NCBI RefSeq assembly: GCF_947500405.1 | Contig: NZ_CANMRY010000006.1 | Span: forward strand, 186,001 to 250,000 | Reading direction: 5' to 3' | DNA length: 64,000 nucleotides | Origin: an uncultured Maribacter sp. | GTDB taxonomy: Bacteria; Bacteroidota; Bacteroidia; Flavobacteriales; Flavobacteriaceae | Part shown: positions 41,176 through 49,834 of the stretch, one piece after another | Layout: every line of letters starts with the position of its first letter | Numbering within the stretch: the stretch's first letter is position 1 | The notes under the pieces: model-generated | What the model saw: only the letters and a program-made list of their open reading frames with translations | What the model was told of the DNA's origin: nothing | The model's database searches: none | Position numbers and translations under genes: made by a program

Positions 41176-42171
41176 TTACAATCTACCGTTGGCTTCTACC
41201 CACTTAAAATTATATTGATCTTCAGGAAATTTCATACGCTCAGAAATACGTAATAAACGAGCTGGCAACTTCATTAAATAATCTCTTGCCTTTTGAGCCT
41301 CATCATTTAAAGACCTTACAGTGTCTATTTCCCAATAGCTATTTAGTTTCTTTAATATTTCTATGTAATCATGTGCGGTGTATACTCCTAATCTTTGTGC
41401 GCAGTTAGAAAAGTTCTCAAAAGCTGTTCCTATACTTCCACCAGATTCTCTAAGAAAGTGTGCAGGCATAACTATCTTTTGTTTCATCATATCGGCAAAA
41501 GCTATCATCATTCCAGAAGGGTCTTCAGATAAAATAGTTTTTACAAATTCTCTATATGCTAAATGATGCCTCATTTCATCACCAGCAATAATAGTACACA
41601 TTTTACCTAAAAGTGCATTTCCTTTTTTCTTAGCCATTTGCCCAACACGCTTATGCGATATATTGGTAGCTAATTCTTGAAAAGATGTATATACAAAATT
41701 CTTATAAGGGTCTCTATCTGTTCCAATATCAAAACCATCAGAAAGTAAATGTTGCGTTGTAATTTCTACTTCGCGCATATTTACTCTTCCAGATAAATAT
41801 AAATATTTGTTTAGTACATCTCCATGTCTATTTTCTTCTCCTGTCCATGCTCGTACCCATTTAGACCATCCATTTGCCTTACCGTCATGTTGGTTTATCC
41901 CTTCTACATCCATTAGCCAAGATTCATATGTTGGCAATGCTTCTTCTGTAATAGTATCGGCTACCATGGTAACCCAAAAATCATATCCTAATTCTTTAGA
42001 CTCTTCACGTAATTGCTTTACGGATTCTAAAAAATTATCGCTCTGTGAATCTGGTAAAAAATCTGTAGGTTGCCAAATCTCTTCAATAGGAATAAGAAAA
42101 GAATCTATAAAGCCCTCTACTTTATGCTCTATAGCCTGCATAACTTCTAACCTTATATTTTTTTCAGACAT
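41176..42171 (-). CDS. Acyl-ACP desaturase
   Basis: The 331-residue protein belongs to the soluble diiron fatty-acid desaturase family (stearoyl-ACP Delta9 desaturase type), which introduces a double bond into acyl-ACP. Iron ligands are in GEENRHGDVLNKYLYL (EENRH) and DEMRHHLAYREF (DEMRH), with a further ligand in TSFQELATNISHKRVG. Length and helical pattern fit. It is a single gene with its own terminator. A role in making unsaturated lipids for membrane fluidity is the family expectation. Confidence 0.93.
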   Translation of the reverse strand: MSEKNIRLEVMQAIEHKVEGFIDSFLIPIEEIWQPTDFLPDSQSDNFLESVKQLREESKELGYDFWVTMVADTITEEALPTYESWLMDVEGINQHDGKANGWSKWVRAWTGEENRHGDVLNKYLYLSGRVNMREVEITTQHLLSDGFDIGTDRDPYKNFVYTSFQELATNISHKRVGQMAKKKGNALLGKMCTIIAGDEMRHHLAYREFVKTILSEDPSGMMIAFADMMKQKIVMPAHFLRESGGSIGTAFENFSNCAQRLGVYTAHDYIEILKKLNSYWEIDTVRSLNDEAQKARDYLMKLPARLLRISERMKFPEDQYNFKWVEANGRL

Positions 42172-42235
42172 AAATTATTTTTTTGCAAAGTTCGTTAATA
42201 ATATAGTGTTTTTACCTCTAAAACTACATCTATTT

Positions 42236-42961
42236 TTAATTTCTTCCCTTTTCTGAAGGATAAAAAGTGTAAACAGGATCACTTTGCCATATTTTCTTAC
42301 TTTTTATATCAAAAATAGTAAGCGGTCCTTTAAAGGCTGCTCCAGTATCTATATTCCAAACATTTGCAAAATTCTGGGGTGTAGTTTTACCCATTCTTGT
42401 CACAGGTGTGTGCCCAATATATATTTCTTTGTAATTTTTTAATCGTGCTGGGTAATTTGAATCTTCTTCTTGTAAATCTGGATTTAAAGAAACTGCTAAT
42501 TCCCATAATGTACGATCCCAATAAAAGGTTTTTGTAAAATACTCATGCTCAATACCTTTTAAGTTTGTGAATCCTGCATGAAGAAAAAGTCTATTTTCTT
42601 TATCTAGATAATAGTTTTTTAATTCTTTATAGAACTTAATATGGCGCTTTTTAGTTTCTTCTGAAACTGCCGCATAAGAAGTACTAGTTGCTGTGCCTCC
42701 ATGTTGCAGCCACACTGGATTATGTTCTTCTTTTAACAACCAATCTAAACATAGCTCATCATGATTACCTCTTAAATAAATACACTTATGTGTTTTCTGT
42801 AGTTCTAATAAAAATTCTACTGTTTCTACAGCTTCACTCCAGCCATCTACATAATCTCCTAAAAATATTAAGGTGTCTTCTGTAGTTACTTCTGCTTTTT
42901 CTAAAACTTGTTGCAGTGCCTTTAAACCAGAATGTATGTCTCCTATTACTAATGTTCTCAT
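42236..42961 (-). CDS. Metallophosphoesterase (PP2A-like serine/threonine phosphatase fold)
   Basis: The 241-residue protein carries all five phosphoesterase motifs: GDIHSG, GDYVDG, GNHDE, a histidine in LFLHAGF and GHTPV. These ligate two metal ions. The order and size resemble bacterial PrpA/PrpE or ApaH-like enzymes, so the substrate may be a phosphoprotein or a dinucleotide polyphosphate. It is a single gene, 64 bases upstream of the desaturase on the same strand. Confidence 0.9.
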   Translation of the reverse strand: MRTLVIGDIHSGLKALQQVLEKAEVTTEDTLIFLGDYVDGWSEAVETVEFLLELQKTHKCIYLRGNHDELCLDWLLKEEHNPVWLQHGGTATSTSYAAVSEETKKRHIKFYKELKNYYLDKENRLFLHAGFTNLKGIEHEYFTKTFYWDRTLWELAVSLNPDLQEEDSNYPARLKNYKEIYIGHTPVTRMGKTTPQNFANVWNIDTGAAFKGPLTIFDIKSKKIWQSDPVYTFYPSEKGRN

Positions 42962-43121
42962 ACTACAAAAATCGTAATTATGAACAGGAATATCCTATTT
43001 TATACCTTTAAAAAACTTTTTTTTAACCTAAGCATTACAAACCACAAGTATAGTACTCTAAATTTATAAAGGAACAGATATATTTTTCTAACTACTTTAG
43101 CGTTATCTGAAAAAGGATAAA

Positions 43122-44069
43122 ATGAAAAGCGTATTCTGTATTGGAGAATTATTGATTGATTTTATTGCTAAAACTGAAAAAAACAATTTAGGTAAAGCAA
43201 AAGATTTTTCTAGAAACCCTGGTGGAGCTCCTGCAAATGTGGCCTGTGCTATAAGTAAACTTGGAGGCTTAAGCAATTTTATTGGTAGTGTTGGTAAAGA
43301 TTCTTTTGGAAGCTATTTATTAGAAGTACTTAAAGACAATAATGTAGATGTATCTCTAGCACAAAGAAGTGATGCTTTTACAACGCTTGCCTTTGTTTCT
43401 TTAGATGAAAAAGGAGAGCGCGATTTTGTTTTTAGCAGAGGAGCTGATGAAAAATTAAAGTATGATTCTTGTATTAAAAAAGAATTTAATAATAACATAG
43501 TTCATTTTGGTGCTGCAACTGCCTTATTAGGAGGTAATTTAGAAGATGCTTATAACCGATATTTTTTTGATGCGCTTACGCAAAATACATTTATAAGTTT
43601 TGACCCAAATTTTAGAAGTGATTTATGGAATAACCAAACCGATGTTTTCATAAAAAAATGCTTGCCTTTTATTCAAAAATCACATTTATGTAAATTTAGT
43701 TTAGAAGAGGCCCAATTACTTTCTGGAGAAACCAACCCAATAGACTGCTCTGGTATATTACATGAAATTGGTGCCCAAGTTATTGTTATAACATTAGGCA
43801 AAAAAGGAACCTTAGTAAGCACAAATAAAAAACAAAAAACCATACCAAGTATAGAGGTTAAAACGGTAGATACTACTGGTGCTGGCGATGCTTTTATTGG
43901 TTGTTTATTGTACCAAATAGCATCTTTAACCTCTACTTCTACTATTATGGAAGATTTTAGTTTATTAAACAAAATGGTAATAAAAGCTAATAAAGCTGGG
44001 GCTTATTCTACTACTGGCTATGGAGCAATTTCTTCTTTGCCAAACCATAATGCTGTTTTTAATTCTTAA
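43122..44069 (+). CDS. PfkB-family sugar kinase (fructokinase-like)
   Basis: The 315-residue ribokinase-fold kinase has the substrate site in GELLIDFIA and FSRNPGGAPANVACAISKLGG, SFDPNFRSDLW in the middle, and the anion-hole signature TVDTTGAGDAFIGCLL with the catalytic Asp. Fructose is the likely substrate by similarity, but related members act on other sugars or nucleosides. Its stop overlaps the convergent AlbA_2 gene by four bases. Confidence 0.9.
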   Translation: MKSVFCIGELLIDFIAKTEKNNLGKAKDFSRNPGGAPANVACAISKLGGLSNFIGSVGKDSFGSYLLEVLKDNNVDVSLAQRSDAFTTLAFVSLDEKGERDFVFSRGADEKLKYDSCIKKEFNNNIVHFGAATALLGGNLEDAYNRYFFDALTQNTFISFDPNFRSDLWNNQTDVFIKKCLPFIQKSHLCKFSLEEAQLLSGETNPIDCSGILHEIGAQVIVITLGKKGTLVSTNKKQKTIPSIEVKTVDTTGAGDAFIGCLLYQIASLTSTSTIMEDFSLLNKMVIKANKAGAYSTTGYGAISSLPNHNAVFNS

Positions 44070-45205
44070 TTATTATACTGCACTTTACGCAGAATTCTTA
44101 AAGAAGCTTTAAGATCGTTATAAATTTTTCTGTCCGTTTTTTTAAGCAGTGGTCTTGCCTTTTCCATTTTCTCTTTTGCATCTTCAAAATTATTTAAATA
44201 GCAAATTAAATAGGTAGCGGGCAGTTGTTTTAAATCTTCTAATTCTGTTGCTTTTAAACTAATTCCTTTTTTTATTTTAGAAAGCAGGGCATTATTAGTG
44301 TTATAAATATGGTGCAAATCTTCTTTATTATACTGCGGCGGATTAAATATTAATTTACTTTTTATTACATATTTTCCATTATCATTAAAAGCAATGGTAA
44401 CCTCTTCTAAAGGATAATATTTTACTTTATTTCTCAAACCTAACTGTACATATTCTGTAGTAGTAAAAGAGTCATTTGTATAGGTAATTGTTACCTCATC
44501 TAAGGTGGAGTAAAATAGCTTTACTTGCTCGTTTATAAGTTCTATATCTACCCTAGAAAAATACGTTTCTTGTTTTACTTTTTTAATATTACCAGCCCAA
44601 CAAACTACAAACTGTTCTTTAAAAACTTTATAGTTACTTTCTAAATCCTTGTGCCTATTATTTATAAAATCTATAACACCATCTAGAGTTAACTCTATAT
44701 TATTTTTGGCATGCTTTTCTATAGTTGCAACGGTCTCCGAATTATTATCTATTAACTCTATGTCATAGGCCTTTGGCAAGCTTATGCTCCCTTCTCTAAA
44801 AAAAACAGAGCCTCCATAATATTTCCAAATATTTTTTCGAAGAGAACAAACTTTCCCGTTAGAAGATACGGTTACTAAACCAACCACTTTACCCTCTGGT
44901 AAATGAGGAAAAGGAATATTTTCATAAGCTATTAATGGCGGATTATCTAGATAGGCGTTTACTAAATTTTGAATTTTACTGTCATCAAAAAAATCTACTC
45001 CTACAATTTTATTGTCCTCATCTTCTACTCCAATTACTATAAAAGAATTATTCTTAGGATTACTATTAGCTAAGGCACAAACGTGTTTTAAAAACTTGCC
45101 TTTCCCTTCTTTTTCTCCAATGTTTATAAAACGTTTTTTATCATAAAAACTATTTTCATCGTTATGAGCAAGAAGGTTTTTTACTAATAGTCTTTTGTTA
45201 ATCAT
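44066..45205 (-). CDS. AlbA_2 (Schlafen-type) domain protein
   Basis: The 379-residue protein begins with an AlbA_2 domain: EGKGKFLKHVCALANSN, SFIVIGVEDEDNKIVGVD and VVGLVTVSSNGKV, followed by WKYYGGSVFFREGS. These are the signatures of the divergent AAA-4/Schlafen AlbA_2 putative nucleic-acid-binding fold. The C-terminal 200 residues are not recognised. Members are seen in transcription regulators and in some defence systems, but nothing else here suggests defence. It overlaps the SDR stop by four bases (ATGA), so the pair is translationally coupled. Confidence 0.82.
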   Translation of the reverse strand: MINKRLLVKNLLAHNDENSFYDKKRFINIGEKEGKGKFLKHVCALANSNPKNNSFIVIGVEDEDNKIVGVDFFDDSKIQNLVNAYLDNPPLIAYENIPFPHLPEGKVVGLVTVSSNGKVCSLRKNIWKYYGGSVFFREGSISLPKAYDIELIDNNSETVATIEKHAKNNIELTLDGVIDFINNRHKDLESNYKVFKEQFVVCWAGNIKKVKQETYFSRVDIELINEQVKLFYSTLDEVTITYTNDSFTTTEYVQLGLRNKVKYYPLEEVTIAFNDNGKYVIKSKLIFNPPQYNKEDLHHIYNTNNALLSKIKKGISLKATELEDLKQLPATYLICYLNNFEDAKEKMEKARPLLKKTDRKIYNDLKASLRILRKVQYNN

Positions 45206-45957
45206 AATTCTTTATTCACTAAAGTACTACTGGCTTGTGCTGTTGGCATAACTACTAAATCTGCAATATTAACATGATAAGGGCGCGTAACTGCAAAATG
45301 AATAATATCTGCAATATCTTCTGGTTTTAAAGGTATAAATCCTTTATAAACCGTATTTGCTTTTTCCGTATTGCCTTTAAAACGAACCTCACTAAACTCG
45401 GTTTCTACAAGTCCTGGGTTTATAGCACCAACTTTAATCCCTTGTTTGTTAAGGTCTATTCGCATTCCTTGGTTCAAAGCATCCACAGCATGTTTACTTG
45501 CACAATACACATTACCATTTGGGTACACTTCTTTACCAGCAGTAGAACCAATATTAATAATATGTCCGCTTTTATTAGCTATCATTTTTGGAATAATTGC
45601 TTTAGAAATATAGAGCAAGCCTTTAACATTAATATCTAACATAGCATCCCAATCTTCAATATTTCCATCTTGGATAGGTTCTAAACCATGGGCATTCCCT
45701 GCATTATTTATTAAAATATTAATCTCTGAGAAATTTTCTGGCAAAGTGTTAATAGCATTGTGTACAGCATGCTTATCTCTTATATCAAAAGAAAGAATAT
45801 GCACCTTAACTTTTTCATTTAAAGCTTTTTGCATTTCTTCTAATCTTTCTTTTCTTCGCCCGCAAATAATTATGTTTATACCCTGTTCTGCAAAAAGAAA
45901 AGCTGTTGCCTTACCAATTCCGCTAGTTGCTCCTGTAATTAAAGCTGTTTTATCCAT
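45202..45957 (-). CDS. Short-chain dehydrogenase/reductase (YdfG-like)
   Basis: The 251-residue enzyme has the classical SDR pattern: TGATSGIGKATAFLF for NADP binding, NNAGNAHG, the serine in INIGSTAGKEVYPNG and the YxxxK active site in YCASKHAV. The overall sequence is close to the YdfG/serine 3-dehydrogenase subgroup, which oxidises 3-hydroxy acids. Its stop overlaps the AlbA_2 gene start. Confidence 0.92.
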   Translation of the reverse strand: MDKTALITGATSGIGKATAFLFAEQGINIIICGRRKERLEEMQKALNEKVKVHILSFDIRDKHAVHNAINTLPENFSEINILINNAGNAHGLEPIQDGNIEDWDAMLDINVKGLLYISKAIIPKMIANKSGHIINIGSTAGKEVYPNGNVYCASKHAVDALNQGMRIDLNKQGIKVGAINPGLVETEFSEVRFKGNTEKANTVYKGFIPLKPEDIADIIHFAVTRPYHVNIADLVVMPTAQASSTLVNKEL

Positions 45958-46203
45958 TTTTAAGGTTATATTTAGGCAATAAAATGTAAAATTTAGGTTA
46001 CTCCAAAAAATTAACGAATCATTAAAAACACTCGTTAGACCAAGTTATGGAGTGAAAATAAAAAGAAATGACTTAAAAACTTCATAAAAATAGAGGTTTA
46101 CCTCATTTTTTAACCAATTGTTAACAGCTAAAGAGTGAATAAATTTTCAATTTGCACTTCTGTTAAAAATAAAATAAAAAAATACCAAAATATATATAAT
46201 TAT
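45958..46203. other. Divergent promoter region of the SDR and Bat operons
   Basis: These 246 bases lie between the SDR gene (minus) and moxR (plus). An in-frame GTG at 46135 could extend moxR by 23 residues, but the added part is basic and unlike the family. I see no exact TAnnTTTG element for either gene. Confidence 0.4.
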
Positions 46204-47205
46204 ATGGAAGAAAATACCACGGTAGACATTAGCGCAGTGAACGAGAAAATTGCCCAAGAAAGCGCTTTTATTGATCTTCTTATTACAGAAATGAATAAAG
46301 TAATTGTGGGTCAAAAACATATGATAGAAAGACTGTTAATTGGTCTTTTAGGGCAAGGACATATTTTATTAGAAGGTGTTCCTGGACTAGCAAAAACACT
46401 TGCTATTAATACGTTATCTAAAGCGGTAAAAGGAAGTTTTAGTAGAATCCAATTTACACCAGATTTATTACCTGCGGATGTAGTTGGTACTATGATTTAT
46501 AATATGAAAGTCAATGATTTTTCTATTAAGAAGGGGCCAATTTTTGCAAACTTTGTACTGGCAGATGAGATTAACCGTGCTCCTGCAAAAGTACAATCGG
46601 CACTATTAGAGGCCATGCAAGAAAAGCAGGTTACTATTGGTGACCAAACTTTTGTTTTAGACAAGCCTTTTTTAGTAATGGCAACGCAAAACCCAGTAGA
46701 ACAAGAAGGAACCTACCCTTTACCAGAAGCACAGGTAGACCGTTTTATGCTTAAAACAGTTATTGATTATCCTAAAATGAATGAGGAACAAATGGTAATG
46801 CGCCAAAATTTATTAGGAAAATACGAAGAAGTAAAACCTGTTGTAAGTGTAGATCAAATTTTAAGTGCTCAAAAAGCAGTTAGAGAAGTTTATATGGATG
46901 AGAAAATAGAAAAATATATCCTAGATATTATTTTTGCTACTCGTTATCCAGAAAAATATAATCTAGAAAGCCTTAAGCCATTAATTAATTTTGGTGCGTC
47001 TCCTAGAGGTAGTATTAACCTTGGAGTTGCTTCTAAATGTTATGCCTTTATTAAAAGAAGAGGGTATGTAATACCAGAAGATGTAAGGGCTGTTGTGCAT
47101 GATGTATTAAGACACCGTATTGGAATTACATATGAAGCGGAAGCAGAAAACATTACTTCGGAAGAAATAATTAATAAAATTATTAATGAGGTTGAGGTAC
47201 CTTAA
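46204..47205 (+). CDS. MoxR-family AAA+ ATPase, first gene of the Bat operon
   Basis: I choose ATG at 46204 (MEENTTVDISAVNEK), giving 333 residues. The AAA+ core shows Walker A GVPGLAKT, Walker B in FVLADEINRAPAKVQSALLEAMQE and the sensor-1 region MATQNPVEQEGTYPLPEAQVDRFM, all typical of MoxR. MoxR ATPases act as chaperones for proteins with VWA domains, as found in BatA and BatB downstream. The next gene starts 97 bases later after two hairpins. Confidence 0.95.
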   Translation: MEENTTVDISAVNEKIAQESAFIDLLITEMNKVIVGQKHMIERLLIGLLGQGHILLEGVPGLAKTLAINTLSKAVKGSFSRIQFTPDLLPADVVGTMIYNMKVNDFSIKKGPIFANFVLADEINRAPAKVQSALLEAMQEKQVTIGDQTFVLDKPFLVMATQNPVEQEGTYPLPEAQVDRFMLKTVIDYPKMNEEQMVMRQNLLGKYEEVKPVVSVDQILSAQKAVREVYMDEKIEKYILDIIFATRYPEKYNLESLKPLINFGASPRGSINLGVASKCYAFIKRRGYVIPEDVRAVVHDVLRHRIGITYEAEAENITSEEIINKIINEVEVP

Positions 47206-47209
47206 AATT

Positions 47210-47289
47210 CTTCCAAAATGGAAGGACTTATAAAAAGAGTACTAAAAAATAAAGTTTTCATAAACCCTTTCTCCTTTGGAGAGAGGGTT
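47210..47289 (+). repeat. Two intercistronic hairpins, the second REP-like
   Basis: CTTCC/GGAAG (47210-47224) forms a small stem. AACCCTTTCTCC (47263-47274) and GGAGAGAGGGTT (47278-47289) form a 12-base stem with one G-T pair and a three-base loop. It is followed by GGGAGAGAGG, giving the CCCTTTCTCC...GGAGAGAGGGTTGGGAGAGAGG form that I believe is a dispersed palindromic repeat in Bacteroidota. It lies inside an operon, where it could stabilise or attenuate the mRNA. Confidence 0.6.
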
Positions 47290-47302
47290 GGGAGAGAGGA
47301 AA

Positions 47303-48169
47303 ATGGATACTAAAGAGTTACTAAAAAAAGTTCGTAAAATAGAAATAAAGACTAGACGTCTTTCTGATAATATTTTTGGAGGAGAATACCACTCTACCTT
47401 TAAAGGTCGTGGTATGACATTTAGTGAAGTACGTCAATACCAATTTGGAGATGATGTACGTAGTATAGACTGGAATGTAACTGCAAGATATAACGAGCCT
47501 TTTGTAAAAGTTTTTGAAGAAGAACGTGAACTTACCATGATGCTTATGGTAGATGTTAGTGGTTCTGAACATTTTGGCTCTAACAATCAATTTAAGAAAG
47601 AGATAATTACAGAAATAAGTGCAACACTTGCCTTTTCTGCATTACAAAATAATGATAAAGTAGGTGTAGTTTTATTCACAGATGAAGTAGAACTTTTTAT
47701 TCCTCCTAAAAAAGGAAAAACACATGTTTTACGTATTATTAGAGAACTACTAGAATTTCAACCAAAAAGTACCAAAACCAATATTGCAGAAGCATTAAAA
47801 TATGTTTCTAATGTTATGAAAAAGAAAGCAATAATTTTTGTGCTTTCAGACTTTATAGCAGACGATTATGAAAAAACTCTAAAAATTATAGGCAATAAGC
47901 ATGATGTTACTGGTATAAGAATCTATGATGAAAGGGAAGAAACCATTCCAAATCTAGGCATGGTTCAAATGCAAGACGCAGAAACAGGCGCAATTAAATT
48001 GGTAAATACCCAATCTAAAAAAGTCCGTACAGCGTATAGTAACTTTTACAAAGAACAAGTAAACTATTTTACAAACACCTTTACAAAATCTGGCTGCGGT
48101 GTTCTAAGTAGTAGGGTTGATGAAAGTTATGTAAAAAAATTATTAGGTTATTTTAAAAGAAGAGCATAA
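47303..48169 (+). CDS. DUF58 protein of the Bat operon
   Basis: Start ATG at 47303 (MDTKELLKKVRKIEIKTRR) gives 288 residues; a TTG extension to 47276 would run through the hairpin repeat. The DUF58 signature is EYHSTFKGRGMTFSEVRQYQ followed by GDDVRSIDWNVTARYNEPFVK. A VWA-like fold with MMLMVDVSGSEHFG (DxSxS metal site) follows. DUF58 proteins are regular partners of MoxR ATPases. The next gene starts six bases after its stop. Confidence 0.93.
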   Translation: MDTKELLKKVRKIEIKTRRLSDNIFGGEYHSTFKGRGMTFSEVRQYQFGDDVRSIDWNVTARYNEPFVKVFEEERELTMMLMVDVSGSEHFGSNNQFKKEIITEISATLAFSALQNNDKVGVVLFTDEVELFIPPKKGKTHVLRIIRELLEFQPKSTKTNIAEALKYVSNVMKKKAIIFVLSDFIADDYEKTLKIIGNKHDVTGIRIYDEREETIPNLGMVQMQDAETGAIKLVNTQSKKVRTAYSNFYKEQVNYFTNTFTKSGCGVLSSRVDESYVKKLLGYFKRRA

Positions 48170-48175
48170 TTACTA

Positions 48176-49834
48176 ATGAGTTGTAACAAATTATTTAATA
48201 AAGATTTTATTTTATGCTTTTTGCATAAAGTTGTGCTATGTCTGTTTTTTATAGGAACCTATACTAGTTATTCCCAAACAACGCCAAAAGTAACTTCTGA
48301 AGTAGACGTTACCACCTTAAAAATAGGAGAGCAACTACATTTTAAAGTTTCTGTAGAAGTAGATTCTACAGCTCAAGTAATATTTCCTGAAGGACAAACC
48401 TTTTCTCCTCTAGAAACAGTAGAAGCTTTTAAAACAGATACTACAAGAAAAAAAGACCGTGTTACGCTACAAAAAATATATGCTTTAACACAATTTGATT
48501 CTGGTTCTTATAAACTACCACAACAACGTATAGAAATAAACGGCAAAGGTTTTTTTACAGATTCTCTACGTATTGAAGTTTCTACAGTAAAAGTAGATAC
48601 TATTGCACAAAAAATGTTTGATATTAAACCATTACTTAGTGTAAACAAAAGCAATACTAAATTATGGAAAATAATACTTGCAATATTATTTGTTTTACTA
48701 ATTGGAGGCCTTGTTTACTGGTTTTTATATAGAAAAAAACCTTTAACTGAAGAAGAAAAAGTAGCACTGTTACCTCCTTATGATAGAGCTTTATTAGAGC
48801 TTAAAAAGTTAGAAAATTCTAGATATTTAATTCAAGACGAATACAAACAATACTATTCTGAACTTACAGATATTGTTCGCTCTTATTTAGAGGAAGATGT
48901 TAAAGTATCGGCTCTTGAAAGTACTACAGATGAGCTTATTTCTAAATTAGAATTGCGTAAAGATGCTGGGGAATTAGATTTGGATAATGATACCATCTCT
49001 CAATTTAAAAAAATATTACAAACAGCAGATTTGGTGAAATTTGCAAAATCTAAACCTCCTATTTCTACTGCAGAAAATGACCGCAAAGCAGTAGAACAAA
49101 TTGTGGTTAAAACACATGAAGCTATTCCGGAACCTACAGAGGAAGAACTTTTAGAGCAAGAAGAATTCCAAGAAGAATTGGCTCGCAAAAAGCAAAGAAA
49201 AAAGACAATAGTTGCAATAAGTGCTGCATTAGGAGCTGTTATAATTGGTATTGCAGGTATAACGGCATATTATGGCCCAACTAATACATGGGATACTATA
49301 ACAGGGAATCCATCTAAAAAAATGTTAGACACTAAGGAATGGGTTTCTAGCTCCTACGGATATCCTCCAATTAGTATAGAAACTCCAGAAGTACTTATTC
49401 GTCAAAAAACAAAAATACCTGCAGAGGCACAAGAAAAAATAAAAGAGTTACAAACTTTTGCATACACAAACAAAGCTGCTTTATTTACTATTGCAACTAC
49501 CTCTACCACTTTTACATCAGAAGAAGAACCAGATTTTCAAAAATCAGTAGAGCACTTAATTAAAAACTTTGAGAAAAAAGGAGCAAAAAATATCATTACT
49601 AAAAACGAAGAATTTACTACAATTTCTGGTGTTAAAGGTTTAAAAACTTACGGTAATGCTAAATTTAGAGTTCCAGACTCTAAAGAGCTTGTAAAAGGCA
49701 ACTATATAATATTAAGTTTTGGCGGCAAAGGGTTTCAGCAACAAGTATTGTTAACTTGGTTAGCTAATGATACGTATGCTCAAGAAATTATAGATCGTAT
49801 ACTAACCACTGTAGAAGTTAAAACAGAAGCATAA
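48176..49834 (+). CDS. Bat-operon membrane protein, DUF4381/BatD-like with two TM segments
   Basis: The 552-residue protein has a signal peptide (to about TSYSQ, residue 34), a beta-rich periplasmic domain (about 35-160) like the first part of BatD, a membrane helix (163-185), a cytoplasmic helical domain of the DUF4381 kind (LEDVKVSALESTTDELISKLE), a second membrane helix (343-366) and a C-terminal periplasmic domain with no motif I know. It is in the position used by a BatD-like gene in many flavobacterial Bat operons. The second helix and C-terminal domain are additions I do not recognise. It joins batA with no gap. Confidence 0.75.
   Translation: MSCNKLFNKDFILCFLHKVVLCLFFIGTYTSYSQTTPKVTSEVDVTTLKIGEQLHFKVSVEVDSTAQVIFPEGQTFSPLETVEAFKTDTTRKKDRVTLQKIYALTQFDSGSYKLPQQRIEINGKGFFTDSLRIEVSTVKVDTIAQKMFDIKPLLSVNKSNTKLWKIILAILFVLLIGGLVYWFLYRKKPLTEEEKVALLPPYDRALLELKKLENSRYLIQDEYKQYYSELTDIVRSYLEEDVKVSALESTTDELISKLELRKDAGELDLDNDTISQFKKILQTADLVKFAKSKPPISTAENDRKAVEQIVVKTHEAIPEPTEEELLEQEEFQEELARKKQRKKTIVAISAALGAVIIGIAGITAYYGPTNTWDTITGNPSKKMLDTKEWVSSSYGYPPISIETPEVLIRQKTKIPAEAQEKIKELQTFAYTNKAALFTIATTSTTFTSEEEPDFQKSVEHLIKNFEKKGAKNIITKNEEFTTISGVKGLKTYGNAKFRVPDSKELVKGNYIILSFGGKGFQQQVLLTWLANDTYAQEIIDRILTTVEVKTEA

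Noticed and set aside
44066..45957. AlbA_2 (Schlafen-type) protein plus SDR as a defence system
   Set aside because: AlbA_2 domains occur in some defence genes, but there is no nuclease, toxin, phage gene or recombinase nearby and the SDR is an ordinary metabolic type.
46135..46203. GTG-initiated N-terminal extension of MoxR
   Set aside because: The added 23 residues are basic and low in complexity. ATG at 46204 gives a normal MoxR N-terminus.
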